Both the position numbers and the translations under genes were made by a program. Under the pieces are notes generated by a model. It ran no database searches. It was not told where the DNA came from and saw only the letters and a list, made by a program, of their open reading frames with translations. Below, piece by piece: positions 44,900-55,763 of a stretch of 64,000 nucleotides of DNA. Position 1 is the stretch's first letter; each line of letters opens with the position of its first letter. The DNA is from Petunia secreta (taxonomy: Eukaryota; Streptophyta; Magnoliopsida; Solanales; Solanaceae). The stretch spans positions 26,932,001 through 26,996,000 of the forward strand of contig JARKIP010000048.1 in assembly GCA_029990175.1 (NCBI GenBank). Direction: 5' to 3'.

Positions 44900-45298
44900 T
44901 GAGCTCTCTTGCCCTTTTTAGCTTGTTGCCAACCTGATTCTAGGGGCTGTAGAGTCTCATTTGTGTTTTGTTGTTGTCCTGTGTGGCTTGCTGGTACTAT
45001 CACTTTGTCGCACTTCTCTTCCTATTGCTTGATTGTTCTAGGTTATCCATTGTTGTTGTTTCCTTGGTGGTATGTTCTTGTTCTGTCGAGCATCTGTCTG
45101 ATCCTGTGGAGAGGGTCTGCACTTGTGCCTACCTATAAACAGGTTGGGCAAAAGATGCGTTCCTATTCATAAACTAGTTGTTGCTCAAATATGCGACCGT
45201 TTGGATCCAATACCTTGACATATTTGGGAAGTTCTCTGGTTACATCCATTTCAATCAACATTCTAGTGTATAATATATTTTCAACATTTGTTGTACAA
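44900..45298 (-). pseudogene. LINE B ORF1, 3' part
   Basis: The reverse strand reads TTNVENILYTRMLIEMDVTR then ELPKYVKVLDPNGRIFEQQL and a degraded zinc knuckle (FCPTCL, stop, VG, then a one-base loss before the next Cys). The first codons overlap the 15-bp LINE A target site. They are in phase with the ORF1 half that ends at 30781 and 51637. Confidence 0.9.
45283..45298 (+). repeat. LINE A 5' target-site duplication
   Basis: Identical to 30765-30780 and 51621-51636. It sits directly before the 5'-truncated LINE A. Confidence 0.9.
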
Positions 45299-46787
45299 AG
45301 CTTATGATAGGGTGTCTTGGAAATTCATCTATGTTGTACTAAAGAAGTTTGGTTTCTCTGAAGTGTCGATAGATATTATTCATAGGTTGTTATCCAGTGT
45401 TTGGTATTCTATCATTCTTAATGGCTCTAGGAAGGGATTTTTCTCTTCTTCTCATGGGCTCAAACAAGGGGATCCTTTATCCCCTTCTCTTTTCATTTTA
45501 GGGTCAGAGGTGTTGTCAAGAATGCTTAATAGCTTGAACCATAATGAGAATTTTAACTCCTTCTCTATGAATTCAAATGGACCGCAAATTAATCATCTGG
45601 CTTATGCAAATGATGTGATCATCTTTTCTGGGGGTAACATTAGGTCAATTAGGTTGGTTATGAAGCAAGTCAAAAATTATGAAAAGATCTCTGGCCAAAA
45701 GGTCAATGCTAAGAAAAGTTTCTTCATCACTGCCCCCAAATCAGGAGCTAGTAGGATTAATACAATGAGAGAAGTAACTGGTTTTATGAACAAAGAGTTC
45801 CCCTTTGTGTATCTTGGTTGTCCCATTTATGTGGGAAGAAAGAAGATCTGTTACTTTGATGCGATGGTTGGGAAAATTGTTAAAAGGTTAGCAGGTTGGC
45901 AAGGGAAAATGCCCTCCTATGGAGGAAGGATTGTCTTGATAAAAAATGTTCTTCAATCTCTCCCAATTTATACCTTGTCTGCCATGTCACCACCAAAAGG
46001 CACTCTTCATCTCATTGAAAGACACTTTTCTAGGTTTCTATGGGGCTCTACTGATGGCAAAAATAATTATCATTGGAGTTCGTGGAAGAAACTTTGCAAA
46101 CCTAAAGAGGAAGGAGGAATTAGAGTAAGAAGCATGGAAGATATCAACCTTACTTGTAGCATGCAAAGATGGTGGAGGTTCAGGACACAATCATCTCTTT
46201 GGGATGACTTCACTAAAGCAAAATATTGTGTTAGATCGCATCATGTTAATAAGATGTGGTCCTCTGGAATCTCACATTCATGGAAAGTATTGCTTCAAAG
46301 TAGAGATAAGGGAGAAAAGGAAATTTTGTGGAAAATTAACTCAGGTGATTGCAGTTTCTGGTGGGACAATTGGACAGGCAAAGGACCACTGGCAGAGCTA
46401 TATCCGAACATTGGTAGATCTTCTAAACTCAAGGTCAGACATTTCTTTTGTGATGATAGATGGAATCAAGACAAGTTAAGAAGACTATTGCCCAGTAGTG
46501 AGATCCAAGATATTGAGGAGATTAAAAAGGGAAAGCAGCATCAGCCAGACTATGCAGTCTGGACCATAAATGAAGATGGAGCTTTTACCAACAAGTCTGC
46601 TTGGAATTTGCTAAGAACTCATAGTCAAAAAAATGAGTTCATCAACAAAGTATGGCACCAAAATGTGCCTTTCAAGATGTCGTTCCTTTCTTGGAGGCTG
46701 ATTCAAAGGAAACTTCCTTTCGATGATGTGATCAGCAGGTTTGGAAATCAAAATGTTTCAAGATGTGTGTGTTGTGCAGACCCTAAA
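45299..46787 (+). pseudogene. LINE A 5' half: truncated ORF2 reverse transcriptase
   Basis: LINE A begins inside RT motif A (KAYDRVSWKF), the usual 5' truncation. The frame is then open to the junction near 46785. Visible parts are GLKQGDPLSPSLFIL, the motif C region LAYANDVIIFSGG, FPFVYLGCPI, KRLAGWQGKMPSYGGR, LWGSTDGKNNYHW and a zf-RVT-type tail with CVCCADPK. The family has YADD in motif C, so YAND (Asn codon 45609-45611) lacks a catalytic Asp. RNase H and the 3' end are not adjacent: copia-3 and viral sequence follow. They reappear at 50834-51620 with the matching TSD. Confidence 0.93.
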
Positions 46788-47051
46788 TTGTGCCCGTCTC
46801 AGAGTCTTAGTAAAAAGGTCTGCTAATTGAGTGTCCATAGGGACGTGTCGGAGCGTGTTGTGCCTCCGATGGTTTCATTCTGGATTAAGTGACAGACAAC
46901 TTAAATATGCTTATTCCGCTCATGAAATACCGGATATCGAGTTATATATAAGGCTGCTTGACTATCATATTTCAACTCTATCAGAGACAAATGATTGATA
47001 CCAAGGTTCCACAATATTTCCTTGAGCCATTTCAACTCGCACACGGTCACT
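46785..47051 (-). pseudogene. copia-3 RNase H fragment, truncated (copy 2)
   Basis: Same sequence as 25929-26195, but without the C-terminal codons, polypurine tract and LTR present in copy 1. It is fused directly to LINE A. The LINE reading frame runs a few codons into it antisense and stops at 46826. Confidence 0.85.
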
Positions 47052-47118
47052 GTGATCGACCGATATTTATCCCTAGTCTCTTCTTTAGGCTTTTCAACCT
47101 CTTTTTCAAATACCGATC

Positions 47119-48603
47119 AAAAAAACAGAAAATCAAGATATAGATAGTAAACAAAGTCCTATTATAAAACAGAAAACTTTAGAACTTGTAGAAAATTCTA
47201 TGAAGACAATCCTCTAGCATTTAAAGAACGTAGACAATATAACAAGAAAATAAAAATAGAATTAAAGGACAAGGAACCTATCAAACAAAAGCCAATGTTA
47301 TATAGTGTAGAAGATGAGAAGGACTATAAGGTTATTATGGAAGAACTTCTAAAATATAATTTAATTAGAGAAAGTAAAAGTCCTTATAATTGTGCAAGTT
47401 TCTTGGTTAAAAACTAGAGTGAAGAAAAACGAGGTAAGCCAAGACTTGTAATAAATTATAAACCTCTCAATAAAAAGGTTATAGATTATAGTTATCCTTT
47501 ACCAAGAAAAGAATTAATATTTGAAAAAATAAAAGATAGCAAAATATATTCTAAATTTGATTGTAAATCAAGATTTTTCCAAATAGAATTAGAGGAAGAT
47601 TCTAAGAAATGCACTGCTTTTAGTGCACCCCAAGGACATTATGAATGGAATGTCCTACCTATGGGACTAAAAACAGCCCCAAGTATATTTCAAGAAAAGT
47701 TAGATGCTATATATAAAAGGTATAGTGATTTTATAATAGTATATATAGATGATATACTAGTATACTCTAATAATTGGGAAGATTATAATAAGCATCTATT
47801 TGTATTTGCTATAGAAGCTTTCTAGAATGGATTGGTATTATCAAAAAAGAAAGCAGAAATAGGAAAAGAAAAAATAGAATATTTAGGTCTGATTATATGT
47901 AAGGGAGAAGTAGAATTACAACCTCATATAGCTAAAAGTATCCTAGATTTTCCTAATGAATTTAGCGACAAAAGACAACTACAAAGCTTCTTAGGACATT
48001 TAAACTATGCAGATAATTTTATAAAAAATGGAGCAAAATTAAGAGAAAACTTACAAAAAAATTTAAGGAGAAAAAAAGGAATTTAGTTGGACTAAAGGAG
48101 ATACTAGGGAAGTAATAAAAATGAAGGAAACTATAAGAGAATTAAAACCAATGCCTCTCCCAAAGGATGAAGATGAATTAATATTAGAAACATATTCCTC
48201 CGATAAATATTGGGGAGCAGTATTAAAAAGGCAAGGCGATGAGATAGTTCTTAGATATGCATCTGGAGGATTTCGAGGAGCAGAATTAAATTATGATATA
48301 AACGAAAAAGAGTTACTAGCTGTAATTAGAGCAATAAAAACCTTTGAAATATGGTTAATAAGGACAGAATTCATATTAAGGACTGATACTACTCAGGTTA
48401 AAGCATTAATTGAAAATAAGATTTATGGACGTATCGCTAACAGGAGAAGGATCAAGTGGCAGGTACTTCTATCAAGCTATACTTTTAAAATTCAAATTAT
48501 TAAAGGTGCTCACAACTTTCATGCAGATTTCTTATCTAGAAATGGATTATCAAATCAAGGAAAAGATGTTGGAAGAATTTTGCAAAATGAAAGCAGCATT
48601 TGA
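47119..48603 (+). pseudogene. Pararetroviral polymerase: RT and RNase H (copy 2)
   Basis: YIDD is at about 47742-47753. The two TAG stops (47415-47417, 47823-47825) and the A-run frameshift near 48073 are shared with copy 1. Position 48493 is C, so a Gln codon is kept and the RNase H frame runs on to its natural-looking end at 48603, 36 codons longer than in copy 1. It is still not functional. Confidence 0.9.
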
Positions 48604-49686
48604 TTTAGCACTTGAAGAATCCGATCAACGGATAAAGAAATACAAAGAAGAAGTGGAAAAAGAATTCTGAAAATTAGAAAAAGAAATACAGCAAAGAAAA
48701 GAAATTGAGCACTATCATAAAGAGAGACTGAATTTTCTATATGATTCTATAAAGAATTTAGAAGAATTTGAAAAGATTCCAGAACAACCTAGCAATGTAA
48801 CTCAGTCCGAGGAGGTTACTAAACCAAAATCGGAACCGGTATTTGAAAAAGAGGTTGAAAAGCCTAAAGAAGAGACTAGGGATAAATATTCCATGAGTAG
48901 TAATTCTTACTCAGAGTTATTAAAAAGATCTTGCCCTACAGATATGAAAAAGAATTCTGAAGAAAGATTTCGTAAAGAAAAGGAAATATTCATGGAAGAA
49001 TACAAAGCCATAGTTGAATTTATGTATGATGGAAATTTTGAAAAAGATAGTGTTAACCGAAGAACATTTGTTATCGAATATGCTGGAGTATATCAAAGAA
49101 TTACGATATTTCCAAGAGGCATGGAACCTGAGCATTCATACAGACTGTTCAAATATGGATTTATTGATACAATTTATTTTAAGAAAGATTTAGAAGCAAT
49201 CAAGATGTTCACGGATCTAATTAAGAGTGCAGTCTAATCCTTTATTAAAGGATGTCAACCTCAAGGAATTATATTTATGAAGATAATTAGTGCAGCTCCA
49301 GACTTTACCTCTTCTTCAAATTATTTAATTAAGGTTGGTTCTACTAACCAGCTACGTGGAATTATAGAAAAAGAAAAATGTGATCAAGTCCCAAAATTCT
49401 TAGAAGAATGGGTATTCTTTAGAAGAGCCTTAGGAGCTAAGGTATTATACAAAGCACTTAGAAAAGAAGCCGATGAGAAAAAGTTCTGGGTGTATGTGTG
49501 TACAGTTTAACAGAAAAAATGATAATAATAAGTTATAAGGATAAACATGAGCCTATGATGGCTAATGTACGATATCTAAGAACCTTGTCCGAAAAGATAA
49601 ATCGAGGAATGCTTGGACGACATCTAGTTACCCTAAAAAGGCTATGTGAAATAATGAATCACAACGAAGGAATATCGCATCAGTGA
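48542..49686 (+). pseudogene. Pararetroviral ORF4-like protein (copy 2)
   Basis: It carries the same two stops and the same GT-run frameshift as copy 1, so these breaks pre-date the duplication. Identity of the protein is unproven. Confidence 0.6.
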
Positions 49687-50420
49687 CATTACTGTCAGAA
49701 AAAGAAGGAAATATCAGAGGAAGGATATGTAATGGATTTTCAAATTATATTGTAAAACATACCACGTGTAAAGAATGAAAATCAGCATTTTAAAAAAGTT
49801 AAAAATACAATTCAAAAAAGGAGACACCTTGCACACTAAGGTCTCATCACTCTGCTAGACAAGACCCAAAATGGTTAAGTGGTAGAACAAGTGTAAAGTA
49901 GAAATTATGGCTGGGGAGAAAGTAGTCTAGGCTGGTTTTCTCCACTACAATATTAGACAATTGAGCCTCTATATAACGCTCAGTTTAGAGAAGGAGAACA
50001 CAGCTCAAGTTCACTTATAATTGAGTATTTTGTGTATCCCTTCACTATGTTCTAAATATCTTCTTGTATAATTCTGAAGAAGTATTGAATAAAAGAGCTA
50101 AGTCTTTTTATCTAAATACTACATGTTCTTGTTTTAACTATTTATCTTCTGTCCAAATTAGCCAACGTTAATATCTCAAACTCTCTTAAAAGAATCTTAG
50201 AGACCCAGCCTTTAAGCCATATACGGCAAGCATACTATAATCTTCAAGGCCGAAGTTAGGATTAGTGAGGCACATGTTGCGGATCTAGGAGATTGCGCAG
50301 ATATTAAAGGAAGCGAAGTGGGCACAAGAGGTATTTATGCTAACTCAAGAATGTTTAATATTTAGTTAAATATAGATTTATTCTTTTAATTCATGCTTAT
50401 GATAGAACTAAATTCTTTAA
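49687..50420 (+). promoter_or_regulatory. Pararetroviral intergenic region (copy 2)
   Basis: TATATAA at 49970-49976 and AATAAA at 50088-50093, as in copy 1. Confidence 0.6.
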
Positions 50421-50831
50421 ATGACTATTATTAATCCAAACAAAAGTGATATACAAAATGCATTAGATATAGTCACCAATCTTGAATTAGATAATCTAGA
50501 AAAGTTAGCTGAATATATAAATCGAAGTGATGAAAAGTATACAGAACTTAGTCAAGATCTTGCTATAGCAAGAACCATAGGTAATAGAGAATTAGAATTA
50601 GAGATTCTATCTAAACAAGAGATAGTCTCTAGCTTAGACTATTTTTCTTAAAATTATTACTAGAGTTGCATGAATATAGTGAATATGAACTAGTAAACAA
50701 GCGAAGCATTATATTTAGTGAATGCCGTAAATTATAATCCGCGCAAAATTCATTAGATTATACTAGATATTTAAAATATGATGATTCTCCGTTAACGTAT
50801 GTAGAAATACACAATACTCAATTATTTTTAA
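50421..50831 (+). pseudogene. Start of pararetroviral first ORF (copy 2)
   Basis: 76 codons from ATG 50421 to 50651, then a continued frame to about 50831, where LINE A resumes. No recognised domain. Confidence 0.5.
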
Positions 50832-50833
50832 CT

Positions 50834-51620
50834 CACCAAAAGTCCAGCTTAAACCACCTTGGCATAGAATGTGTGAAGTGATAGAAAGGCTAAAACCAGT
50901 TCCAAACTGGAAGCAAGCGCAATGGTTCAGACCAAACTATGGGAAACTCAAATTGAACACTGATGGAAGCTACTTCAAGTTAACAGGAGGGGGTGGAATA
51001 GGTGGAATTCTAAGGAATGAAAACGCTGACTTTGTCATGGCTTTCGCAATACCAATTCAGACCTCAAGCAATAATGAAGCAGAAATTAAAGCGGTCAAGT
51101 TTGCAGTAGAGTTGTGTATTAAACAAGGATTCCAGAATATAGAACTTGAAATGGATTCATTGATAGTTGCAGATAAGCTGAGAACCAACACTTGCAAAAA
51201 TTTATAAAATGAGGAATGATTTTGAAGAAGCTTTACAACAGATTGCACAGGCTAATATGTCTATTATTCACTTTCTAAGGGAAGCTAACCAAGTAGCTGA
51301 TTCTCTTGCTAAGCTGGCTTCTGCAACGAATGAAGGGACTATATTCCTAAACTATGCTCAACTGCCTAATTCTACGAGACGACTATTCCAATTGGACAAG
51401 TCCCAGTTGCCTAGCGTTAGGATTAGGTATGATAAAGCTAATTTTTTTGTAAGTTAAGATGTATATATAGAGGAAGGAGCTAGTCCTTTCCTCCAATTTT
51501 TTGTGACTGCTCTGGCAGTCAGTGTTGATGTATCCAGAGGTAAGGCCAAGCCCCCCTCATTGTGCTTATTGAATACAACAAAGCCCAGATCTTTGCTGGG
51601 CAAACTTATTTTAAAAAAAA
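50834..51620 (+). pseudogene. LINE A 3' half (copy 2), in native order with the RT half
   Basis: RNase H motifs, 3' hairpin (51583-51601) and A-run as in copy 1. Here the RT half lies upstream at 45299-46787 and the TSDs at 45283-45298 and 51621-51636 enclose the whole. LINE A therefore forms one 5'-truncated insertion, interrupted by 46785-50831 and probably missing several hundred bases between zf-RVT and RNase H. Confidence 0.9.
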
Positions 51621-51636
51621 AACATTTGTTGTACAA

Positions 51637-52418
51637 GCATCAGCGTAAAGAGAGATACCTAAAGCACCTCTTATTCGACTGAGAGAGTCCATGGCCCAAT
51701 AATTAAGAGGTAGATTAGGCCACTTGATCCAAAGGGAAACAGTTTGTAGGATTTCAGCATTAAAATCAAAATTAGCCGACCAATTTTTGAGAATTGTAGG
51801 TATGCTAAATATAGTGTAAGGTCCATAATACATTACAATATCTCGATCTTCCAATGACTTGAATTTATCTAAAAATAATTGGCTTTGCTACAAATTTCTA
51901 ATCCGAGTTGATAAATCTTTCAAGGGCAGCAAATGGTAGTGCTTCACCTAGAACATAGTGAATGAGTGCATGCTTCCACGTTTTTATTTCTACTTCATTC
52001 TTACTTACTTCCACTATTTTTTATTAATTCTTCTATTTTCTCCATCTTTCATAATAAGGGCAATAAAACTAGATTCATACATTTAGCAGCTAGTTTGTTG
52101 ACAGAAAATAGGAAATTTCATTGTTGTTTCTTTTCTTCCACCGTATTTAGGTTCAATGTCCATTTGGTCAGATTTTATGGTGGGTTTGGCTCGTACCAGA
52201 TGGTGTTAGTAGTTTCCTGGCAGCAGGTGTCACATTTGTGTTGAGCTCCGTATCCTCGAGCAGATTTGGATTCCATATACCAGTTTCGGCTATGCTTGTG
52301 GCCACTTGATCAAGCTTGCCTATTTCAACCCTGGCCGTAGAGTTTGTAGTATGTGCCTTGGTATTAGCTGTAGTCAGCACCGCCTGTGGAGTATTGTTGG
52401 CACTCCTCGATTTGGGCA
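51637..52418 (-). pseudogene. LINE B ORF1, 5' part (copy 2)
   Basis: Same as 30781-31562. On the reverse strand it continues, across LINE A, into the ORF1 3' part at 45298-44900. Confidence 0.88.
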
Positions 52419-53428
52419 TGTAGACATAATTTTGTAGAAATTAGGGCTTCTAAAAGATAAGCCCATTAGGTTACTTGGAGGCTACTCTACCAAAGAATTC
52501 CTAGATCATGCCTATAAAAAGGGGTCATATATTCCCTTAGAAGGCATCTAAAAAACTCAATGAGATCATCTCGAATCCCATAAACTCGGGATATCCACAA
52601 ATACGTAAGACACCAAATATGTCTTTCAAGCTGCTTCTTGATAATCAAATACATTAAGAAGATATATATCATCATATGTTTGAGAAATACGTCACAAAGG
52701 CCCTCGAATTACGGATACCAAATCAGAGGGAAGAATTGAGGCATCACCGCAATTGTGCTCATAGCTTTGATGAATAAAAGCACTTATTTTCTTTATATTT
52801 TTTGTGGTTAATTTTTCATAAAGCGTAATTTATTGCAAACAAATTGGCACGCCTAGTGGGACCAATTCCACCTTCCATCTCTTCTCTTACAAGCAAACAA
52901 AGTCTTCAATAATGGTGGCCAAATATGGAGGCAGGATCTTCAATACTTCAAATCTTCTCTTCGTATATCCACTCAAATAAGACTTGAAGTGGGGGGCATT
53001 TGTAGACATTGAAATTTTGTAGAAATTAGGGCTTCTACAAGGTAAGCCCATTAGGGTTACTTGGAGGCTACTCCACCAAAAAATTCCTAGATCATGCCTA
53101 CAAATGGGGTCATATATTCCTTTAGAAGGCATTTCAAAAACTCCATGAGATCATCTCGAATCTCATAAATTCGAGATATCCACAAATATGTAAGACACCA
53201 AATATGTCTTTCAAGTCGCTTATTGATAATCAAATACATCAAGCAAATATATATATCATCCTATGTTCGAGAAATACGCCGCTAAGGCCCTCGAATTATG
53301 GATACCAAATCATAGGGAAGAATCAAGGGATCACTATAACTGTACTCACAGTTTTGATGAATAAAAGCACTTGTTTTCTTTATATTGCTTGTGGTTTATT
53401 TTTCATAAAGTGTAATTTATTGCAAACA
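52419..53428 (+). mobile_element. TRIM-like element (copy 2)
   Basis: LTRs 52419-52841 and 53001-53428; TSD GGGCA at 52414-52418 and 53429-53433. Confidence 0.9.
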
Positions 53429-54240
53429 GGGCAACATCGACAAGTCTTCCTAAATGATCTGTTTCCATGTGAGTTTTATATTGCTAAAGACATCAGTAAT
53501 TGATTGTTGATTAGCTCGAACTTATTTTCCTGTGGTCACTACAGTTTTCCATTTAATTGATTTAATTTTCACTTTCGACTTTGGTCTCGCCACTACTTTT
53601 CAAGTTCTTCCTTGTGGCATTTGGTTGGAGGCGCACGTTAGTTAGTTAACCAGTAAGGTGTGCCGAGAGCATTTTTTAAATTTTGTTTCAAATAGAAACA
53701 CTAGATTTTACAAATATTGATGGTCGATCCATTTGTAGATCATTACAAAATAAAAGGCAAGCTCAAGGTTACTTTTATTTCCTGCTTTCTCTATTCATTG
53801 TTATTAAAGGCTCGCGTAAGCCCTGAAACTTAGTGAAACCTAGTTGGTGCGATTCGCTTCACTTAGTTGGCACTTTAGTGTAGGCACCAAAGGCGTGTTT
53901 TTCTTCACCAATGGGCTATGTCTTAAGAGCACATCACTAGACAATACAAATAGTTGACAAGGTGGTACATTAATTGTTAAAAAAACTGTTATGACTAAGC
54001 TTCTAGTGATTAGTAAGAAGAGATTAGAAAATGTAGTAAAAAAAACCAAGCCACGAATGACTTATAATTAAATCATTCAACTTGGTAGGATTTAGGGATT
54101 TTTATCACTTCTATAAGCACAAGGTTTCTTTTGTTTTGACCTTATGGTAGTTAATCATTACCATTTTTTCTAATCTCATTATCAGCAATTATCCTCTTTT
54201 GTCTTTACCAAAGAGAATGTTTAATTATTTTTACATGTAG

Positions 54241-55590
54241 ATACTCATATGGTGGAAAGCGACTTCTGGATTCTGGAGATGCTGGTGATCCAAGGACGTG
54301 CAAGCTCTGTGGTGGATCACGTCACTATGAAATGCAGCTGATATCCCTATTGCTATATTTTCTACAGGGACCAGTCAGTAGATAGCTAGAATTGGATGAC
54401 TTTAAGGGGTCGTTTGGTATGGTGTATAGTATTAGCTAATCCATGTATAAGAACTTGGATAAGTTAATCCATTGTTTGGTTGGCTGTATAAGAGTATGTA
54501 CTAATAGTACATTATTTGGTTTGATTAGTAGAAACTGGTATAAAACTAAGCACAAACAATACATTGTTTGGTTACATTTCCGCATTAATAATACCTGTAT
54601 AAGTTATATATCAATCTATAAATTATTTTATGCGAGCTAGAGGGTGGAATAAGAATACATGTATTAGCAATACATGGATTGAAATAAAAAATGACAAAAA
54701 TACCCTCATCCATTTCTTTAAAACTCTATTTTAGTAAATGCTCTATTTTATTCTCTTAAAAAACTAACTATTTTAATAATTGTGTATTATAACTTTTAAT
54801 TCAACTAACCAAACATCTAACTAGAAATCATTTCTAAATTCTAATCCATGTATTATAATCCCTGCATAACTTATCCCTACATTGTTAATCCCTGCATAAC
54901 TTATCCCAACATTGTTAACTCCTACATAAGTTATCCCTTTATTGTTAATCCCTGCATTGTTAATCTCAGCATAACTTGTCTTCTAACCAAACGACCCGTA
55001 ATAGTCTATACTTGCTCACATGTCAGCCTTTAACTGGATATATTCAGTGGGCATGAAAAGATAAGCCAAGTACCAGTTAAATTTTTTCTCTAGGATTCCC
55101 CCTTTAGTTCCGGGAAAAAATAAATTAATCCTTACAATGTAGGAGCGCAAAGCTGATGTTTCATGTAAGAGAATTTTCAAGAGACTCTTTTGTCTTACCT
55201 GCTGCATATTGAAAGAGGAAATAATTAAGTTGAAAGTAATAAATTAAAAGATGAGGAAAGTAAGAAGTTGAATTGACGGAAAACTGTGATTGCAAACATC
55301 TCTTTTGTACATACATAAGTGTTGAACTCCTTCGAACTGCCTTAGCGAAATTCATGGCTTTGTCTCCACTGAACTAATTATTTCATTTGTTACCACCGAA
55401 CTAATTATTTCTTTTGTTAGCTGTAGATAATACATTCTGCTATCTCTTTTCACAGTTCTTGTGTTGTCTCAAGCTTGGTGTAACTCATGGACTGTTTCAT
55501 TTTCAGAATTGTTCAAAGAACCATAAGGATAACTCTAATGATGATGGCTGGATTGGGGCTGAGGATGTTGTTGCCGTACAATATGAATAG
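54241..55590 (+). pseudogene. PDCD2-like host gene remnant (copy 2)
   Basis: Identical to copy 1 as far as read: frameshift after LLYFLQ, MITE in the WMTL codons, last exon 55507-55590. The shared lesions pre-date duplication. Confidence 0.72.
54406..54998. mobile_element. Harbinger-type MITE (copy 2)
   Basis: TIRs and TAA target duplication as in copy 1. Confidence 0.88.
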
Positions 55591-55763
55591 CATTGATAAA
55601 ATAAATCTGTGTTGTTTCGTAAGATATATTTCCATCATGTTGTTTTGTAAGATTAATCTAGTAAAGAAGTGAGCCAATAGTGTTAACGTGGGCTAAATTT
55701 TGTTTAAATTATTTCGAGTTTGCTGACTACTTGGTAAGTCAATCGATAGGCAATTCGGAGTGG

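Larger units (their letters stand above)
47063..50831 (+). mobile_element. Endogenous pararetrovirus fragment (copy 2)
   Basis: Same layout as copy 1: 53-bp inverted piece (47063-47115), polymerase, ORF4-like gene, intergenic region, start of first ORF. Here it interrupts LINE A between the zf-RVT and RNase H regions. Confidence 0.87.

Noticed and set aside
44909..45172. 87-codon + strand ORF
   Set aside because: Antisense to LINE B ORF1 C-terminal coding, which has recognisable motifs.
30765..45298. The 16-bp match at LINE A ends as a chance repeat
   Set aside because: The in-phase LINE B reading across the same bases on both sides independently shows it is one target site.
25929..46784. 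Simple one-step tandem duplication of exactly this interval
   Set aside because: It would make the inside-out LINE A and split LINE B ancestral, which conflicts with their target duplication and reading frame.
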